Below, piece by piece: positions 23,665-35,585 of a stretch of DNA of 64,000 nt; position 1 is the stretch's first letter, and each line of letters starts with the position of its first letter. This stretch comes from Rutstroemia sp. NJR-2017a BVV2 (lineage: Eukaryota > Ascomycota > Leotiomycetes > Helotiales > Rutstroemiaceae), in NCBI GenBank assembly GCA_002946415.1, contig NJPS01000048.1:1054001-1118000 (forward strand), in the 5' to 3' direction. Under the pieces are notes generated by a model. The model was given only the letters and a program-made list of their open reading frames with translations, was not told where the DNA came from and made no database searches. The translations under genes were made by a program, and so were the position numbers.

Positions 23665-24938
23665 ATATGAAGACTAGGAGCTGTTGGGAAATGAAACTTA
23701 TAGGCTTTCTAGCCATTGTCGAGCTTCCATCTCTGGTGGGAGACCTGGGCAAAAGCCACAGTTGAAGAAGCGTACTGCCGCAAGATAAAGGCCGACCAAA
23801 TTACGCGCAGATGCACCTGGCGGCTGGGATCGTCCAAGGTATACACATACGACCCAGCGAACGGGAACCGAAAGATATAGACGGGTGACCCGGAGCTGAA
23901 CCGAAGCACGTCGTCATTCACGCATTAGTAATAGTCTAGGTGACTCAATGAAGAACGGAGCCGTCTAAATCCATGTAAAGCCTCCTGCATGGCATTTCAG
24001 CCTTGTGTGCTATTTGAACGTCATCGGCTATGAATACTCGACTTGGTAAGTTGTAGAGCCTCAAAATCTGATATCGAATAAAGGGGAAATTGATACCCGG
24101 AAGTAATCGTTCGGGCGAATTTTAAGCCGACCGACTCTCCAGAGTTTCGTGTGCGATTGGTCATAAAAAGTCTCACAAGGCTGATGTGCATTCAACCGGC
24201 GCGGTCGGCTCGTGTCCACCATGCTTGCTTTATTTAGAGGAGGGGTTACGAAGAATGCTGATCCCCTTTTAGCTTACGTACGAGTAGCGATGATAGCTGG
24301 TGCCTTGAGCTGACCGTTGCGAACGTTCGATTAACATGGAAGCAATTATCCATGCCTTGTAGGTTTGTACTGCCACGAAATTTATGTGCATGAGGATTGA
24401 AGCGAGTCTCGAAACAGCGTTTGTTGTGTTGTTTGAGGTTCGGAATACACTTGTAGACCCCAAAGCTTAGTGGTGGTATCTGGGGAGGAATTAGGCTTTG
24501 TTGATACAATGTGTGTCCCTGGCAAAGCATTTGATCTTGCGCACTACGAGCAAGTTGGGTGTGCCAGGAGTGCCAGGAGTGCCAGGTAATCTGTACGGGT
24601 AAGGGTCTTTGATAAAGCTCCAACCGAACCCCCGATGAAGGACCTTATTGCTTTGGTCTGCAACAGTGCACGACAAAGGCACCATTTCTTGTTCTTTCCA
24701 ACTTGCCCAACTCGAAGTCATCGATATGCACGTTTTAGATAGCTCATAGGCTGATTAGTCGAACCGGATAATTAATCGTCTCCCTGTGCAGCCATTTCCC
24801 CATACGGCACAGCTCTCGAATGCAAGCAGACTCGACAACTTACGACGACCTACAGGCTTACTGGTGAAAGTTGACATACATACTCACAGAGACGAGGGGC
24901 TTTATTGAGTGCCAGGCCGAGAGCACTTCTTCGCTGAA
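23665..24938. other. Intergenic, no supported gene
   Basis: 3' region of the THOC3-like gene and promoter of the Zn2Cys6 gene. The overlapping minus frames at 24246-24721 have no domain; part of their apparent protein comes from the 9-bp repeat at 24561-24586. Confidence 0.55.
24561..24586. repeat. 9-bp tandem repeat x3
   Basis: The unit gtgccagga is repeated nearly three times without mismatch. Confidence 0.9.
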
Positions 24939-27900
24939 ATGTCATCCTCTTCGAATACACCCCCCGACGACTATTTTAATGATCTTTCGCAATCAACGGG
25001 CAATTCAGTATCAAACAACGCTCAGCGGGGCTCGGCGGAGATGGCAGGCGCAACAACAGAAGGACATGAAGGAGATTCCACAATCCCTAAACCCAAAAGA
25101 ATTGCGTGTATTATATGTCGAAAGAGAAAACTTAAATGCGATGGTTCGAAGCCAAGCTGTTCAACATGCACAAGATTGGGGCATAGTTGCGCTTACGACA
25201 CCATACGGAGAAAGTCTGGACCCAAACGCGGCTATGTGAAAGCATTAGAGGAACGCCTAAGTAAGTATCAGTATCAGTGTCTAGGCATCAGATTCAACTG
25301 CTGCCTGCTACAGAAGCTTCGATGGAGGCTAATGTATTGTGCCTCTAGAACAAGTGGAGACAATGCTCAAAACTCAAGATCCACCGACCAAGGCTACAAA
25401 CATAAGCAGCGTCAGTGGGACAGGCATACCTCCCGTCCCGGCACCGGTTATAGATGTTACGAGTCCGGCTGTTGATATTGACAGCAATCGATGGCGATAC
25501 AACAATGAAGCTCAACCACCGTTGAATGGCATGAACTTCACGGCCAACATGGGGATAGGGATGGGAATCGAAGACAACACATTTACATGGGAAATGATTG
25601 GGCTGGGCATCGAAGAGCCTTTGCCCATTCAGGAAGTGGTGGATGAATTGTATGTTCCTCGGAGGTCTTTGCAAACTCAAGCTTATATATATCATTTTAG
25701 GCATCAGATCTACTTCGATAAGATCCACCCCTCACTCCCAATGATACACAAATACCGCTATCTTGCTGCCATGAACCTGTAAGTTCCCGATTGTTCTCAG
25801 GATAGCATTGATGCAACGTTCGTTATGATATCTTCTATTTCTTTAAAAGCTAACATGGAGTTGTTAGCGCTCCAAATCAACGTCCCCCGGTTGCGCTACG
25901 TTATGCGATGTGGACACATGCTGCATCTGTTTCTGATAAGTATACTGATCTTAAAGAACATTTCTATCAGAGGGCACGGAAATACATAGAGTTAGATACA
26001 CTAAAGGGATACGGAGAACACATGATCAGTGTTGCCCATGCACAGGCGCACACTCTTTTGGCTTCTTACGAATTCAAAATGATGTACTTTCCGCGCGCTT
26101 GGATGAGCACTGGTGCCGCCATCCGGTTATGTCAGATGTGAGTGAACTCCCATAAATTTGAAACTAGACTGACCGAGTCAAGGATGGGTTTACATCGGCT
26201 TGATGGCGCTGGCATGGATGTCAAACAGTGTCTTCCGCCACCACGGGACTGGACTGAGCGAGAGGAAAGGCGCCGAACATTCTGGATGGCTTTCTGTGAA
26301 GACCGGTATGCTAGCATTGGTACAGGGTGGCCTATGGTTATAGAAGAAAGAGATATCTTATCAGATCTACCTGCTTCAGAAGAAGCCTTCGAGATGAACA
26401 AACCGGAGCGGACACAATCCTTGAATGACGCAATGAGCCCCTCCGGTGCCTCCAAGCTGTCATCCTTCGCTGGGGTCGTCCTAATGGCTTGTCTTTTCGG
26501 ACGAAATCTTATCCATCTACATCGTCCCGATGACGACGATCGTGATAATGACCTGAATGGTGCATTTTGGAAACGACACCGACAGATGGACAACATCTTA
26601 CTTAATACCTCCCTTTCTCTTCCATTCCATCTGCGACTGCCCCATGGTATTGCTAATTCTAATATTGTCTTCGCGAATATGAATATTCATTCTTCCACCA
26701 TATGTCTGCACCAAGCAGCGATCTACAAAGCGGAGCAAAATCGACTGCCTAGTTCTATCAGTGCAGAAAGCAAAATAAGGGCTATCACTGCCGCCAATGA
26801 AATCGCAAGCATCATGCGCATGATCTCTCACATGGATCTTTCATCCGTAAGTTAACAGCTCGTTTAATATGATTATTAAAACTACTAATAAGTATCTAGA
26901 TGAACCCATTCATATGTTTCTGTTTATATGTCGCAGCGCGTGTCTTTGTTCAGTACTTGAAGAGCCGACCTAAAGACTCTCAAACTGCAGACTCCCTACG
27001 ATTTCTGTTGTCTGCCATGAATGCGTTAAAGAAGAAGAATCCCTTAACCGAATCATTCTTGGTACAATTGGATGTCGACCTGGAAGCACTCGGGATGCGT
27101 GACGAGAAATACAAAGAAGTATTTGGCTACGATGCGGACTACGTAAGTTCCGCGCTTGATTGTGTTTGGGCGTATGAATGTTACTAACGGAGTTAGCTTG
27201 GACTTTCGAGCGCAAAGTCAGTCAAGATTGGAACAAACTCAAGTGGAGCCCCCAATGCAAATGCCTGTACATTTTTGAGATTTTCCAAAGACGTGCCTGT
27301 TGGTATAGATGAACCAACAGCCGGCTCCGGTCAAAACACAACAGATGCGGCGAGCGGGGACGCACCAACAAGTGGGAGGACAGACTCTTTCCCACCAAAT
27401 TTTGGTCCCGAACAAACCAATTGGAACTCTCTTAATGGTCAATCGCGCTCACAAGGGGAAGGGCCTGCTCTTGTCGTTGGCCAAGGAATGCCTATTGCTA
27501 GAGACATGAACAATAATTACGGCACCGAGGGAAGTAGCACAGGAGGAGACAGCGGTCTATCACCCAACGCCGGTCCCTCCAATCAACCCACACCCAACTC
27601 CTCCACAGCTTCCGATCCTCGACCATCTAACCTCCCCCATAACCATAAGAGTGCGAACACTCGTTCCTTCGAAGTAAGTTCAGGCTCGCACACTGCGAGC
27701 CAGGTCCGTTCGATGGCAGCCTGGTTCAATTCAGAACCCGACTATAACAACATTCCTCCAACGGGGATATCAGGAATGACACCCGGTCCATTTAATGTGC
27801 CGGAGACGCCAGGGAGAAGCTTCGCTTCGCCGGGTGGGTGGAGTATGAATGGGCAGCAACAGTCTACGGGATTGACGCCCGTGGGCGAGGGTGTGTTTAG

Positions 27901-27964
27901 ACATATGATGGACTTGGGACCGATGGATCCCATGGAGATGGAGATTTGGGAGGGGAGCACGTAA
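24939..27964 (+). CDS. Zn2Cys6 fungal-specific transcription factor
   Basis: Nuclear DNA-binding regulator. Exons 24939-25260, 25349-25778, 25868-26137, 26183-26846, 26900-27142 and 27197-27964 give 898 aa. The Zn2Cys6 cluster at residues 57-84 has Cys57, 60, 67, 74, 77 and 84 (C-X2-C-X6-C-X6-C-X2-C-X6-C), followed by a basic linker (RRKSGPKRGYVKALEERL). The middle part is the fungal_trans domain: YFDKIHPSLPMIHKYRY, then RAWMSTGAAIRLCQMMGLHR and EERRRTFWMAFCEDRYAS, the last being the classic family signature. The final 256 residues are low-complexity Gly/Ser/Pro/Asn-rich and acidic at the end, a likely activation region. Five introns of 45-89 nt all preserve the frame. Targets cannot be predicted; neighbours do not form an obvious pathway cluster. 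Confidence 0.92.
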
Positions 27965-29726
27965 ATTTGGATACGGTGGGACAGTGGGGCGTTGGATGGA
28001 CTATCCACGAATGGGTGGCTGAATGAACGGGTGGTTGGGTAGGCTGGGTTTGGCATTAGGTTTGGCATACGATTTAATCTGGATTTGGACATGGGCGACG
28101 AGAACGCGACATATATGGATGGTAAATATCCATGGAGATTTCAATTCTGGGGTGTCTGATGATGATAAGATGGTTTTTAGGTTCTAAACACGAGTTATCA
28201 ATCTACCATCCTGTCATTAGCATTGGGATTGGGATTAGGATTGGAGTCTATTTATTATATTTGTAAGATATTCCAACTACTTATGGTAGTTTTGCTGGCA
28301 GAGATCTTCTACGTAACGCTAGGTGCCATATGAATTGAGTCTTTCCTCCTCTCCTGTTGTGAGATTCAGGTTTCAAGTCAGTCTTAGTCAATTTCGCATC
28401 GATATATTGTTATATTTGAACAGTAGCGCTATCAAGATTCCACGATACGCTATCTTGAAAGCTTTCACAGTATATGTTGTAAACTATCATATTCCTTTGC
28501 ACCAGTAAAGCAGCATCATGAATCAGTGTAACCAATACCTTTGAGAGCAAACGGAAGATCTACGCCCCTCCTCGGGTGTCCCTCCCCCGAAAATACCACA
28601 CCCCTTCGCTATCAAAACCAAGTAAAAACGACCAATTTTAGATTTCGGTCCGAAAGTCGAGGATGGGTGCAGTGTCTGCTGCTGTGTTACCTAGAAGTGT
28701 CTGTCTTGCTGTCTGTTGTGTTACCCACCCACCTTGTCTCTATCGACGCCGTATTCAAAGCGGAATACGTTCGGCTTGAGCCTCGTTGTGTAACATTTAC
28801 TAGTGGTGTTGTTGCAATGCTGGGGGTGGGGACGACTTACGTAGATGGGAAAGAGGAGAAGGGGAGGGGGGATGAAACGGGTGTGTACTGTGCCAGCCTG
28901 GTGGTGACCGAGTACGAGATATGGAAGTGTGATTGATTACTCTGCCGAGGTTGCAGGCTGGAGAAGCGGCGGGGTATAAGGGGGTGGGTGAGAGGGTGGC
29001 ACGAGAGGAATATGGGGGAGAAGGAGAGGGTTACGGATAGAGGAGGCTTGGCTAGAAGCTGAAAAAAAAATCATGGGAAGAGGCGTGATAAGATTGGATG
29101 GTGGGACGGGATGTGATAAGCGTGGGGAATAGAAAGTAGGGGAAGAAGAAGAAGAAGAAGAAGAAGAAGAAGAAGAAGAAGAAGAAGAAAATTGTAGTAG
29201 TTAGCATGTGGAAGGTATCATAGGGCTGGATATCCATCCGTATGGACGAGATGAACATGCTAGTGTCATAAGGCTGCATATACGACAGGGAGAAAGGGAA
29301 GTGAGTCTGTGGTGTTCGTATATGCACGGAATCCACCCAGAAGATGAAGAGAGGTGGTTGGGGTAAGCGGGGGTGAACACCGGGGTTGGAGGTCGGTCTA
29401 TGTGCAAGGAGAATAGACGAGGTTGGCTGGGCTGAGAATGTTGGGGAGCAGAGATGATGTAAGGGCCTCGAGAGTCAGATGGCGAAGAAAGAGTGCAAAG
29501 GATATGAATGATTGAAGATAGTTGTATGGTATGCCGGAGACGCGAGAAATGCTAAGGGTGAGCAGCACCAAATACCGTTAAAGAGAGTGACATCATTGGC
29601 AGGTGAGTATATTCATGCCTTTCTATATTGTACATTGCATGTAATGACTTGTGCATACAATACAGAAGATCTCCATTCTCGCATATACATAGCTTGACGA
29701 TGAATGAGTCAACGGAAGACGGTCCT
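27965..29726. other. Intergenic, 1.8 kb, low complexity
   Basis: Lies between the 3' ends of two convergent genes. The plus frame 28541-28936 (131 codons) has no recognisable features. The region is G-rich on the plus strand between about 28800 and 29500 and holds a long (GAA)n array. No gene called. Confidence 0.55.
29142..29190. repeat. (GAA)16 microsatellite
   Basis: An uninterrupted 49-bp run of the trinucleotide gaa. On the opposite strand it produces a poly-Phe open frame, which is an artefact. Confidence 0.98.
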
Positions 29727-30972
29727 CTACTTGGCTCTTCTCTTTCCTTGGTTTCGTACCCGCGGCGTGACAACATATTTGTTTGGGTTGCGAACTTTTC
29801 TTGTCTTGTATCCTCCTTTGGCCTTTGCGGTGGATTAGTATGAGACAAAGATGCATGCTGAAGGGGTCTTATTTTACATACCGGCATACCCCATGGACTG
29901 ACTGGGTCAACATTACCCTTCGATTTACCTCTTCCTCCTCCGTGAGGATGATCGGCTGAAAGAACGGCACGTTAGTTTATACCCTGATGAAAGAGAAACG
30001 AAGTGACATACCAGCGTTCATAGCTAAACCTCTGACTGTTGGTCGGATGTTCAGCCAGCGCTTACGACCAGCTTTTCCAAGTTGTCGATGCTGATAATTG
30101 GGATTGCTAGCAACTCCGACAGTAGCACATGCCTCTCTACTAACTTTTCGAACTTCACCACTTTGTAACCGGACTGTAACGTATTGCGGCTTTCCAGTAC
30201 CTGACTCATCGTCTTTCGCGACCACAACTGCATAGGTTCCTGCACTTCTGCAGAATACGGCGCCTCGTCCTCTTGATGATCCAACATTGTAGACCATAGT
30301 TCCAATAGGAATCATATGTAATGGCAAGCAGTTGCCTCTCCATGCGGTCTTTGAAGCCAACACACCAGGATCCACATACCCTCCCATGCTTGCTAGCAAG
30401 TCTTTAGGAATACCTGCTCGATAACTTTGCACCACGTCTCCGGCCCTCATGCCTTCTGCGGCAATAATGTAGCTCTTGCGTCCTGTGGCGTCTTCATTCA
30501 GTAATGCAATGTGTGCACTCCTCCCAGGGTCATGTTCGATTCTTTCCACTGTGTGTTTTCCAGGCGTCATTCGATTAAAATCAACTGTGCGAATTCTCCT
30601 CTTGTGTCCACCACCTCTATGTCTAACCGTGACTCTACCACTGTTGTTTCGTCCTCCCTTTCCGTGTCCAGTCTTCGCGAAGGTCAGTGGTAAGAATGGA
30701 CGGCCTTTCCATAGATGATCGTTGATGGGTCTTTTAAGATGTCGCACACCGGGTGTTCGTGGTTTATATGTTCGCATAGCAAAAGCTCCACTGCCAGAAT
30801 CTTCTGGGGTAGCAGGAGGACCAAAGCCCGATGCTTGTACTTGCCCTGAAGGAGTCTCCGTCTTCGCCGGCTCGATCACCGTTGCGTATGTTCGCGGGAA
30901 ATGTCGAGTGACGGGTAGAGATTTGCATGCTGCCCTTGGACACTGCCGCGCCAGTATCCTGGGTTGAAACAT
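29727..30972 (-). CDS. Mitochondrial ribosomal protein uL2m
   Basis: Large-subunit mitoribosomal protein of the L2 family, lying near the peptidyl-transferase centre. Minus-strand exons 30972-30012, 29955-29882 and 29822-29727 give 376 aa. An Arg-rich N terminus ([19 protein letters not shown]) forms a presequence. The L2 body contains [20 protein letters not shown] and [13 protein letters not shown], then [19 protein letters not shown] and the highly conserved [20 protein letters not shown], whose histidine loop is completed only by splicing exon 1 to exon 2. Exon 3 supplies the basic C terminus with [16 protein letters not shown]. All three exons are needed for the family's length, so the single-exon reading ending SFIRV is wrong. 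Confidence 0.95.
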
Positions 30973-32528
30973 TATGAATATTGTCAGTCGGCCGAATCAA
31001 TCGCAACTGGATTGATGTACTCGCTATAGCGAGTGACCACGAAGAAGGAAGGTGGGGGTTCGTGAGGGTCGACGTCGTTGCACTGTGAAGCTATCTCAAA
31101 GTTCTTGAGAGAGACTAAGCCCGAATTGAGTTTAGCCTGGACGTGCTTCGAAGGGACAGGGCCAGCTTTTGTACCCTTTCTAATCGATATGAATTGTCTC
31201 ACTCTGATGGGACTCTCACAGTGAGGAAATGGCGACGGAATGAATTAAGGGTATTCCGGGAGCAAGCAATCGACGTCTCGTTGTCTATCAAAAATGGTCC
31301 CCATGTCTTGCATTAAAACCGCTTCCTCGAGATTTCCCTTTTCGCACGGCCACGACAGCCACAGCAGCGTCACCTGGAGACCCCCCACCAGCCACACTGT
31401 ACGTTTCCCAGCCACGAACGCGGTATCTACCTTGGCTCGGACGGGTAGTGCGACCACTAAGAATTCGGAAGGATCCCGTTGCCCAGCGGTTTCCCAGGAC
31501 ATGACCATGGATAAACAAAGCTTTGGCGTCTAAGCAACCTGCACAACTCGAAAAGAGGGTGAAAAGAGGTGAAAAGAGGGAAAAAGTTGTGTCAATTGTG
31601 GATCCCAGACTTCCTTGAGAAACTTACACTCGTACCTATGACTACGACTCAGTGAAATGCAAAACATTACAGCGCACTAAGTTATCCATCCGTTCTCTCC
31701 ATTATTCCATTTTCTTTCCAGAGACAAGACAAGACAAGACAAGACAAGACAAGACAAGACAACGCTGAGAGCAACTTTTTGGGGCAATTATTTTGGCAAA
31801 GAACACTTCGTACTTTTCCCATCGTACTTCTCATACCCATTCGCCTTGCATTACCTACATATAAACAAATACAGCTTTCTTCGACGTACGGCACAGGAAC
31901 AAGAGTCAAGAGTTGCTATATACAGACAGGGATTTGGCCCGCGACACACGCTAACTCGTCCACAACAAGCGAGAGTGCCTGGCAACCTGGGAGCTCTGAC
32001 AACCTCTTTAGAAGACGAGAAGAACCTCAACTTTCCCTCACAAAACTCTACTTTCTCTCATTTTCATCCTCTTCACCCCTCGACACCATAACACGACCTC
32101 GCCCATCCAGTACCGTCGTCGTCGACCTCTTGCACAGCTTCATCCGCCCTTCGATTATCCGGCCAACAGAGAGACATTCGAATTCCGCTTGAACCCCATC
32201 GTGAGTGTTCCGGATATCCACACGTACACGCCAAAAAAAGACATTTCTGCATCTTTGTCAACACGATATACCCACCAACGCACCTTGACATATCACCAAT
32301 TACACGTCGGGATCTTATAAAGTACTGCTGTACGATCATGTATGTGTACTCTTACCCTTCCTCCTCTCTTTGTGATTGAGGTGTCGCGTCTTCATGTCGT
32401 CGCCATTTTCCATTCATCACGCGCTTCCAACACTTACGCCGCGTCATGCTAACGCCCTCTTAGCCATCCACGCCCTCTTCCTTCTCACCACACTACCAAT
32501 ATTAATACCTAATATTACGACAATAACC
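30973..32528. other. Divergent intergenic region, long cyclin leader
   Basis: Upstream DNA of uL2m (-) and the B-type cyclin (+). It contains a (GACAA)8 array and about 700 bp of pyrimidine-rich sequence up to the cyclin start, suggesting a long 5' leader. No gene recognised. Confidence 0.6.
31723..31762. repeat. (GACAA)8 pentanucleotide microsatellite
   Basis: Eight perfect copies of gacaa. Confidence 0.97.
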
Positions 32529-34134
32529 ATGCCAGTTGTAAGTGCCCTTGTCCGACTTTTTTTCAATCATGCCAAGACCTTTAAGTCCCTCAATTGATCG
32601 TGCACGAGCTAATCATTCAATTGCACAGAGTCGAGCAGCGAGCCGCAGGGCTCCCACTAACGAGAATGATGAGAATGCACCGGCTGTTACTACGCGTCTG
32701 ACTAGATCTAAGTCTGCAGCATTCAGTACAGAAGATGTTGCGGGTGCCGTTAAGAAACCACTTGCTTCGAAGAAAGCCGCCATTAATACTCAACCACTCC
32801 GAAAGCGTGCTGCGTTGGGGGATGTGAGTAACGTTACGAAAGGCGAAGCTGTCGAGGGGAAGAAGACTACTGCTACAAAGGGCGGCCTTGTGTCGAAGGC
32901 CTCGCAACCAACTGGTGTACAGAAGAACACATCACGATCGGTTCTCGGAGCTAAGGACTCGAACAAGAAATCAATTGGCAAGGCGGCTGGATCTGGTGTC
33001 ATGGGAGGCAAGAGAAAGACTGCATCTACCGCAGCAGTACAGGCAACCGTTGTCAAGGAGGAAGCACCAGTCGAGGATGAGCAGCCATCACGAAAGAAGA
33101 TCCACATCGAAGCCGAGAAACGCGAGGTAGTCGAAGAAGAGACCAAGGAGAACGTCAGCACAACCAAAACGGTGGAAGCAATCGTCGACCCAGAGCCAAA
33201 GGAATCTGTCCGAGTAGAGTTCGCTGAGGGCGTTCGTGATTTGGACGCTGAAGACCTAGACGACCCTTTGATGGTTGCTGAGTATGTTGTAGAGATTTTC
33301 GAGTACTTGAAGAAGTTGGAGATTGCTACCAAGCCCAACGAACAGTACATGGACCACCAAGAAGATCTAGAATGGAAGATGCGTGGCATCCTTGTCGATT
33401 GGCTTATCGAAGTTCACACCCGCTTCCACCTCTTGCCGGAAACTTTGTTCCTCGCTGTTAATATCATTGACCGATTCCTCTCTACCAAAGTTGTCCAGCT
33501 CGACCGTCTCCAGCTTGTTGGTGTCACTGCCATGTTCATCGCCTCCAAGTACGAAGAAGTTCTGTCTCCACACGTCGCCAACTTCCGCCACGTTGCCGAT
33601 GACGGTTTCACCGAGGCCGAGATCCTTAGTGCCGAGCGATACGTCCTCAGCGCCCTCAATTACGATCTGAGCTATCCTAATCCAATGAATTTCCTGAGAC
33701 GTATCTCGAAAGCAGACGAATATGATATCCAAACACGTACATTGGGTAAATACCTAATGGAGATTAGTCTTCTTGACCACCGCTTCATGAAGTACCTTCC
33801 CAGTCGTATCGCTGCTGCGTCAATGTACCTGGCCCGTACTATCCTAGAGAAGGGTGAGTGGGACCCGACGTTGACCCACTACTCTGGGTATAACGAAGAA
33901 GAGATTGAGCCTGTCTTCCATTTGATGGTCGACTACCTGGCGCGTCCTGTTTCTCACGAAGCTTTCTTCAAGAAGTACGCCAGCAAGAAGTTTTTGAAAG
34001 GTAAGCATCTTCACCCCTAGTATTGATACACAACTAACATGTAAGCAGCTTCCATCTTAACCAGACAATGGGCCAAGAAACACGCATCGATATATGGCAT
34101 CGACATCACTCAACCTCTTGATGCTGCTTCATAG
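32529..34134 (+). CDS. G2/mitotic B-type cyclin
   Basis: Regulatory partner of Cdk1 (Cdc28/NimX) driving mitotic entry. The preferred model has exons 32529-32537, 32629-34000 and 34049-34134 (488 aa). The first coding exon is only ATG-CCA-GTT before a GTAAGT donor. An alternative is an in-frame ATG at 32569 inside that intron, giving a longer N terminus without splicing. A destruction box RAALGDVSN fits R-X2-L-X4-N at residues 63-71, and the Lys-rich N-terminal region has nearby ubiquitin-acceptor lysines. The cyclin N box starts near 220 and includes the hydrophobic patch MRGIL (254-258) and DWLIEVH. The C box runs about 350-470, and the last exon completes it (TRQWAKKHASIYG). Family certain; the exact N terminus is less so. 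Confidence 0.94.
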
Positions 34135-35585
34135 GAGCATGATTCTATCCATATCGCTAGCTTTATCGTGCTTTCCTCTGGATACACCCTTTGCATTAAC
34201 TGGTTGGGATACGCGTGGTTCTTATGACGGATGATATTATGGATTCGACGACCAAGCATACATACCATCGTCGTTGCAAAAATGGTTCGCTTTCGTTAGG
34301 ATCGAGGCTTTCCGCGGCGTTTTTTATCTTTGTAGTTGGGCTTTGGTGCATTGCTGTTCATTATAAAGTCGGCGTCTGCGTCTGTATGCTATGGAATATA
34401 CAGTAAAGGCGTTTGGGGTCTGTGTCCTTTTTGCAATAGCTTCCCACATCGCAGCAAAGTTTCTGTCCACAAGCACATAGCAGAAAAGTCTTCGCAGTTT
34501 GCTCCCTTGCTGTCACGAGTAGAGCTAAAGATGGGATATTTATTTTTTGCACGGCAAGCAAATGGATACACTTTTGTTGTACATATATTTTAGTCTCGGA
34601 ATTACCATTATGACCATATAACAAGGGGCTTGAAAGTGGGCAGCAAGGTAATACTCTAGACACTCTGTCGTTCTCGTGTACAATGAATGTGATGTGGGCA
34701 CAAGCAGAAACCAAGTACATGTTGACCCCCCTCCCCCCAGCTAACCCCACCATCACCCGGGTTAGTGGTCTTAAAGGATGCATGTTGAGTAACCTTGACC
34801 GGTCCTCGATAGGTCCTCGATAGACCTCCAGGCGGCCAATTGGTCGGAAGTCAAATAATGACTTCATCGTCTTTTAGTTCTCACGTGAAGTGGCTGGGGA
34901 CTGAAGTGCGGGCGATGGCGATCCGCGTTCCGAACTTCATTTTAGCGATCGTGGAGGAAGAAATTGATACTTCGGGAATGGTACCTGAGTGGCATGCATG
35001 ATGGATATTTACCATTTGCCGATACATCGATACATCGATCACACGTCCACACTTTCCCATCAGCTTCATCACTGTACATACGTCGCTCGTGTAGAACGGC
35101 CAACATGCAGGTGGCTTGTCCATCATCGGGCGTCAACACAACAGTTCTCGTCTGTTCCGTACACCACAGGTCCAAGATCTTCTTCTTATCAATAAACTAC
35201 GCAGTCTACGCTTAACAGCATGCAGACCATGCGGTACGTAGGTGGTACTTGCCCAAGTCCTCACAGTATGGCCACGCGGGGCACTTTCCAAACGCAAGTA
35301 CGATCCTACTAGGCAGGCTCGCAGGCATCGCAAAGTCTCTAGTGACCCCTCGGAACGTAGCTTACCTAGTAACGTTCCAGCTTGTTTGTTGGCGCTATCT
35401 AGGTATGACATCTGTGCGATCTATTCATCGATAAATCCCTTCGCACCCGTCCGAACGTGGGTTACCGTTGTTTGGCTGGACTAGCTTCCTTTGCCTGTTC
35501 CTTGTCACACCTTGTCTTATCTCTCAACTTACCCTTTTGCTTGGAATACTTAATGGAGCCGTATTTCCCTACCCCAAAATGAACC
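34135..35585. other. Intergenic, no supported gene
   Basis: 3' region of the cyclin and upstream DNA of the MFS transporter gene. A CACGTG E-box lies at 34882-34887. Short tandem duplications occur around 34801-34825 (ggtcctcgata type) and 35022-35042. None of the small open frames shows a domain. Confidence 0.6.

Noticed and set aside
29052..29336. Minus-strand frame with a run of phenylalanines
   Set aside because: The run is the (GAA)16 microsatellite read backwards.
31682..31909. Minus-strand frame with repeated LSCLV
   Set aside because: Produced by the (GACAA)8 microsatellite.
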